DNA of 23,545 nt. It comes from Allomyces macrogynus ATCC 38327. Lineage: Eukaryota; Blastocladiomycota; Blastocladiomycetes; Blastocladiales; Blastocladiaceae. The stretch is from positions 132,414 to 155,958 of the forward strand of contig GG745337.1 of assembly GCA_000151295.1 (NCBI GenBank). Reading direction: 5' to 3'. The translations under genes were made by a program, and so were the position numbers. Below are positions 20,724 through 23,545 of the stretch, in pieces; within the stretch, counting starts at the first letter, position 1, and each line of letters begins with the position of its first letter. The notes under the pieces are model-generated. The model was given only the letters and a program-made list of their open reading frames with translations, was not told the origin of the DNA and ran no database searches.

Positions 20724-21201
20724 CTACTCGGGCCGCTTGCACGCAATGATGCGCACCTTGTCGGCGTGCACGGTGCCGCCCTCCATCTTGAACTGCACGT
20801 CGCGCAGGAAGAACGTCCACACTTCGTCGCAGTTGCGGTAGGTGCTGAGCGAGCCCTAGGTGTCGTTGGTCCACGCGAGCGTCAGTGCACTGCGCGCGCG
20901 CGCAAAGAGCCGCCACGGAGAAAACAGCGCGTACCCGGAACGAAGCGCGCGGCGAGATGCGCGCCAGCGACTCGCACATGGTCTTGTCAAACTACGATTT
21001 GGCAACATGGTCAGTCGACGGCCATCCTCGCGCGCATCGCAACAGTCGCGCACGCACATGCTCGAGCAACCGGTTCGCGACCGCCGGCTGAATCTGCGCG
21101 GTGTGAATCATTTCGTCAAGCGCGTCCATCAAGGTCGTGCCGAGCGTTGAGTTGCGGTAGTGCATGTAGCCCGACGCGCCCGACGTGTTGCCGGCCTGCA
21201 T
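20724..21201 (-). CDS. TOA2: TFIIA gamma (small) subunit, 3 exons
   Basis: TFIIA gamma pairs with TFIIA alpha/beta and steadies TBP on the TATA box in Pol II initiation. Exons are 21201..21058, 20991..20935 and 20855..20724, with introns of 66 and 79 nt (GTGCGT..TAG and GTACGC..TAG), giving 110 residues against 109 in human. The N-terminal helical bundle reads [18 protein letters not shown] then [19 protein letters not shown]. The beta-barrel part reads [19 protein letters not shown] then DVQFKMEG and [12 protein letters not shown]. The second join recreates FRGSL exactly, which also explains an apparent in-frame TAG at 20858..20856: it is the splice acceptor. The ATG sits in a CGACCATGC context and adds about 12 residues before the conserved YRN. 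Confidence 0.97.
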
Positions 21202-21709
21202 GGTCGTAGGTGTGGAAGGGGAAGGGGAAGGTCGGTCGAGCGTCGGGGGAAGGCAATCTGGAGGATTGGTTCGGGTTGCGGCAGAGGAAACAGCGCGCGC
21301 GGAGTGCGTTTTCGAAGGAACAGAGGCGGGCGCAACCGTCTGCGACAAGTCGCGGGTCGCGGTGGTGAGCGTGAGGAGTCCAGCGTCGATGCCGCGGAGT
21401 TCGAGGACGTTGTGTCGCAAGGACGTGGACAAAGGGTGCGCGGTCAACTGACTCAGATGCACGTTCCACCTGGCCAAGCCGTGATGCTCTGCGCCTCCCC
21501 GCTCACCCACCTCCACAAGAGCGCAGCTGCCGAATGACAGACAAATGCATTCAATCTCAGACGTTGCCGGGCCGCTTGTGGGCGGCCCGATGGGCGGGCA
21601 ACTACCGCCAAGCTCGCGCTCGCGTCGCACTCCACGATCGCGGACTGCCGCCCTGGTAAACCAAAACTCGACACAAAACTTGGGCATCCTCCTCCACCCT
21701 CCCCACCAC
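21202..21709. promoter_or_regulatory. Seipin 3' flank and TFIIA-gamma promoter
   Basis: This 508-bp stretch lies between the seipin stop and the TFIIA-gamma start on the same strand. A pyrimidine-rich tract on the minus strand (about 21210-21235, CCTTCCCCTTCCCC) sits just upstream of the TFIIA-gamma ATG. No gene is supported; plus-strand frames overlapping it look like chance. Confidence 0.55.
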
Positions 21710-23545
21710 TTACGCGCCCTCAGCGTCGCGCTTCTCCACCTTCACCACACTCTCCTCACCCGACGACGCCGACCCCGGCGCTCCCGATGCGGTCGTGGGC
21801 GACGGCGTCGTCGTCTCGGCCAACAAATGCGCCGACCCCGCAGCCGCGGGCGCGCGACGTTGGCGCAGTTCCGCATTCCCGCGCGCCGCAGAGACGCCCG
21901 TGGCCCGGGCGGCGGCGGCCGTGTTCGCGCGCGACGCGAGAATCGTCGCGTCCTCCTCGTCGGCATGGCGACGCGCGGCAGTGGGCGCCGGGGTTGGGCG
22001 ACGCAGTGGGCGCCGGCGCGGGCGCGGGTTCGGGCACGTCGACGTCGACGTCGTCTTCGTCGGCGGCGTCGAGGCCGCGGCGGTGGTGGTGCCGGCGGTG
22101 GTGGTGGCGGTGCGGGTGCGAAGCGGCTTGGTCTTGCTCGTGGTCCGACTCGGATTCGGCGCCGGACGAGGACGAGGTGGACGACCGGTCGTCGTCGTCC
22201 GACCCTTCCTCGCTTCCAGACCCGGACCCGGACGCGTCCGACCCTTCAAGGGACGCGAGTTCCGACCCCGACTCCTCATCCCCGGTAACCGACCCCTCAT
22301 CCGACCCAAGTTCCTCCTCTGACCCCTCGTCCTCCTCTTCCTCATCCTCCTCATCAATCACCTCGACTGTGATCTTCTTCCCAATCACGACGCGCCAGAC
22401 GGCGAGGCCAATAATCACTTCCCAGACCATCAGGATCCCGACGCCGATACTCGCCGACGTGAAGAACCAGTAGTACATGAGGTACCGCAGGCCATAGAAC
22501 TGCGCGTCGACGCGCAGCGTCGCCGCATAGACATGCACCGGCGCACTGAGCGCGACGTGCGCCTGGGCCAGTGCGCGCGACGGGACCGGCGAAGCCGGTT
22601 CGGCCTCGTTGTCGGTCGGGACCGGGTAGAACGTCGACCGCAGGGGCGGCTGCGGTACGGCCAGCGGACTCGCCGGGCTCGTCGTCGCCTGCGACGCGGC
22701 GTGCTGGAACCGCCACTGCGCGAGCATCGTCGCATAGGCTTTCATCGACGCGGCGGGGATCGGGGTATCCGCGGGGGCCACGACCGCCGGCCCGTCGCCC
22801 TCTTTCGCGCCGTTCGCGTCGGCGCCGACCACCGACCCGGCGACCGTCGCGGCCATATTCCACAACGCCGACGCGCCGGTCGCCGGCTCGACGGCGCCGG
22901 CCAAATCCCGGTCAATCCCGGGCAGCACGGGCGGCAGCGGCGCGGGGGACACGACGCCCTCGATGAGACGCACGTTGACCGTCTGCTGTTCCGACGCGTA
23001 GCCCAGAACGAGCGGGAAGGCGAACGCGAGCGTGTCCATCCACGCGAGCAGCGGCGACGTCCACCGCAGGGCCACGGGTTTGGCCGCATAGTACAACGGC
23101 GTCGGGTTCGCACCTGCGCCCTTGGCAAGGACCCCGTCGCCGTTGGTCAGCGTCACGGCGGCGGTGAACGTGCCCTGCGCGTAGTTGTGCGGCGAGTTGG
23201 GCACGCGCAGGACGAGCGTCAGGTCGTACGGCTGGCCCGGGGAGAGGAGCGAGGTCGGGAGGCCGGGCGCGTCGAGGACGACGTGGCCCGAGGGGACAAG
23301 CGGGGAGCGCGGGGTCGGGATGGGGTTGGTGGGCACGTAGCGCAGCGGCCCCTTCCTCCCGGACCCCGCCTTCGGCCACTAGGAACGGGTAGAAGGCGGC
23401 GTAGGCGAGGCCGGCCCCGATGAAGACAGGGCCAAAGAGCGCGGCAAAGCCGAGCGACTTTAGCCCGAACCGGTGCGTCTTTGGCGCGGCGACAAAAGCT
23501 GCCCGAGGAAAGCCGGTTCCGTCAATATGGGGACCGCGAAATGGT
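21710..23545 (-). CDS. Seipin (lipid-droplet biogenesis), 5' end off the right edge, frame breaks
   Basis: Seipin is an ER membrane protein that forms rings at ER-lipid droplet contacts. The first transmembrane helix (about 23448-23374) reads LFGPVFIGAGLAYAAFYPFL. The luminal domain follows with RYVPTNPIPTP, the hallmark GQPYDLTLVLRVPNSPHNYA and GTFTAAVTL, then LAWMDTLAFAFPLVLGYASE. A long Ala/Pro-rich insert precedes AATLRVDAQFYGLRYLMYYW. The second helix runs to about 22380 (IGVGILMVWEVIIGLAVW). The cytoplasmic tail is strongly acidic and Ser-rich, then His/Arg-rich, and should end RRHADEEDATILASRAN ... VEKRDAEGA at the TAA (21712..21710). Two frame breaks interrupt it: one near 23364-23367 between helix 1 and the luminal domain, and one near 21978-22060 in the tail. 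Both would be mended by one base fewer or the like. No start codon is inside the window. Confidence 0.9.
21978..22014. repeat. 25-bp-spaced direct repeat at seipin frame break
   Basis: On the minus strand GGCGCCCACTGC occurs at 22014..22003 and again at 21989..21978, exactly 25 bp apart. A 25-bp duplication is not a multiple of three and coincides with the point where the seipin tail changes frame. Confidence 0.75.

Noticed and set aside
20856..20858. In-frame TAG in TFIIA gamma, suggesting a pseudogene
   Set aside because: It is the AG acceptor of intron 2. Splicing 20934..20856 restores FRGSLSTY exactly.
22533..23423. 296-residue plus-strand open frame, very Arg-rich
   Set aside because: It is antisense to seipin and typical of GC-rich shadow frames.

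Overview
The window is nuclear DNA of a high-GC, intron-rich eukaryote, most likely a fungus. Genes are broken by short introns of about 60-145 nt. Most donors read GTACGT or GTACGN, acceptors are YAG, and CTGAC/CTAAG-like branch sites sit shortly upstream. A HAM1-like gene, a family known from fungi, supports the assignment. A zoosporic lineage such as Blastocladiomycota (Allomyces or Catenaria type) would fit the composition and gene style, but that is inference and is not proven by the sequence.

Layout, left to right. (1) 1-401 (-): first two exons of a cytosolic HSP70. Its upstream flank holds a step-type heat-shock-element candidate and, next to it, tRNA-Ser(UGA) (871-952, -). (2) 1164-3358 (+): a four-exon MoxR-like AAA+ protein whose nucleotide-binding motifs look degenerate. 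(3) 3818-5752 (+): lysyl-tRNA synthetase, four exons. (4) 6132-6957 (-) and 7523-8906 (+): SSU72 CTD phosphatase and eIF5, diverging from a 565-bp shared promoter. (5) 8907-10451: a less GC-rich island with no intact gene, which carries what looks like a decayed relative of the next gene. (6) 10452-12472 (-): a Gln/His-rich protein of about 23 short beta-like repeats with a recent nested internal amplification and a strong TATA box. (7) About 13380-14138 (+): a frame-disrupted, unrecognised coding relic. (8) 14403-16451 (-): a kelch-repeat single-pass membrane protein with a 49-nt micro-exon. (9) 17094-20124 (-): the HAM1-like protein, six exons. (10) 20724-21201 (-): TFIIA gamma, three exons. 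(11) 21710-23545 (-): seipin, running off the right edge and out of frame at two points.

Most genes are unrelated housekeeping functions: chaperone, translation, transcription and lipid droplets. There is no operon-like pathway logic. Exon joins were worked out by matching reading phase, splice consensus and family alignment from memory, and none was checked against transcripts. Several frame breaks lie in homopolymers or short repeats. One segment (about 14470-14650) looks like poor-quality sequence, so assembly error is a serious alternative to true pseudogenisation in those places.

The most unusual content is the Gln/His repeat protein, a candidate beta-solenoid or curli-like amyloid fibre, and its apparent decayed relative about 1 kb away.
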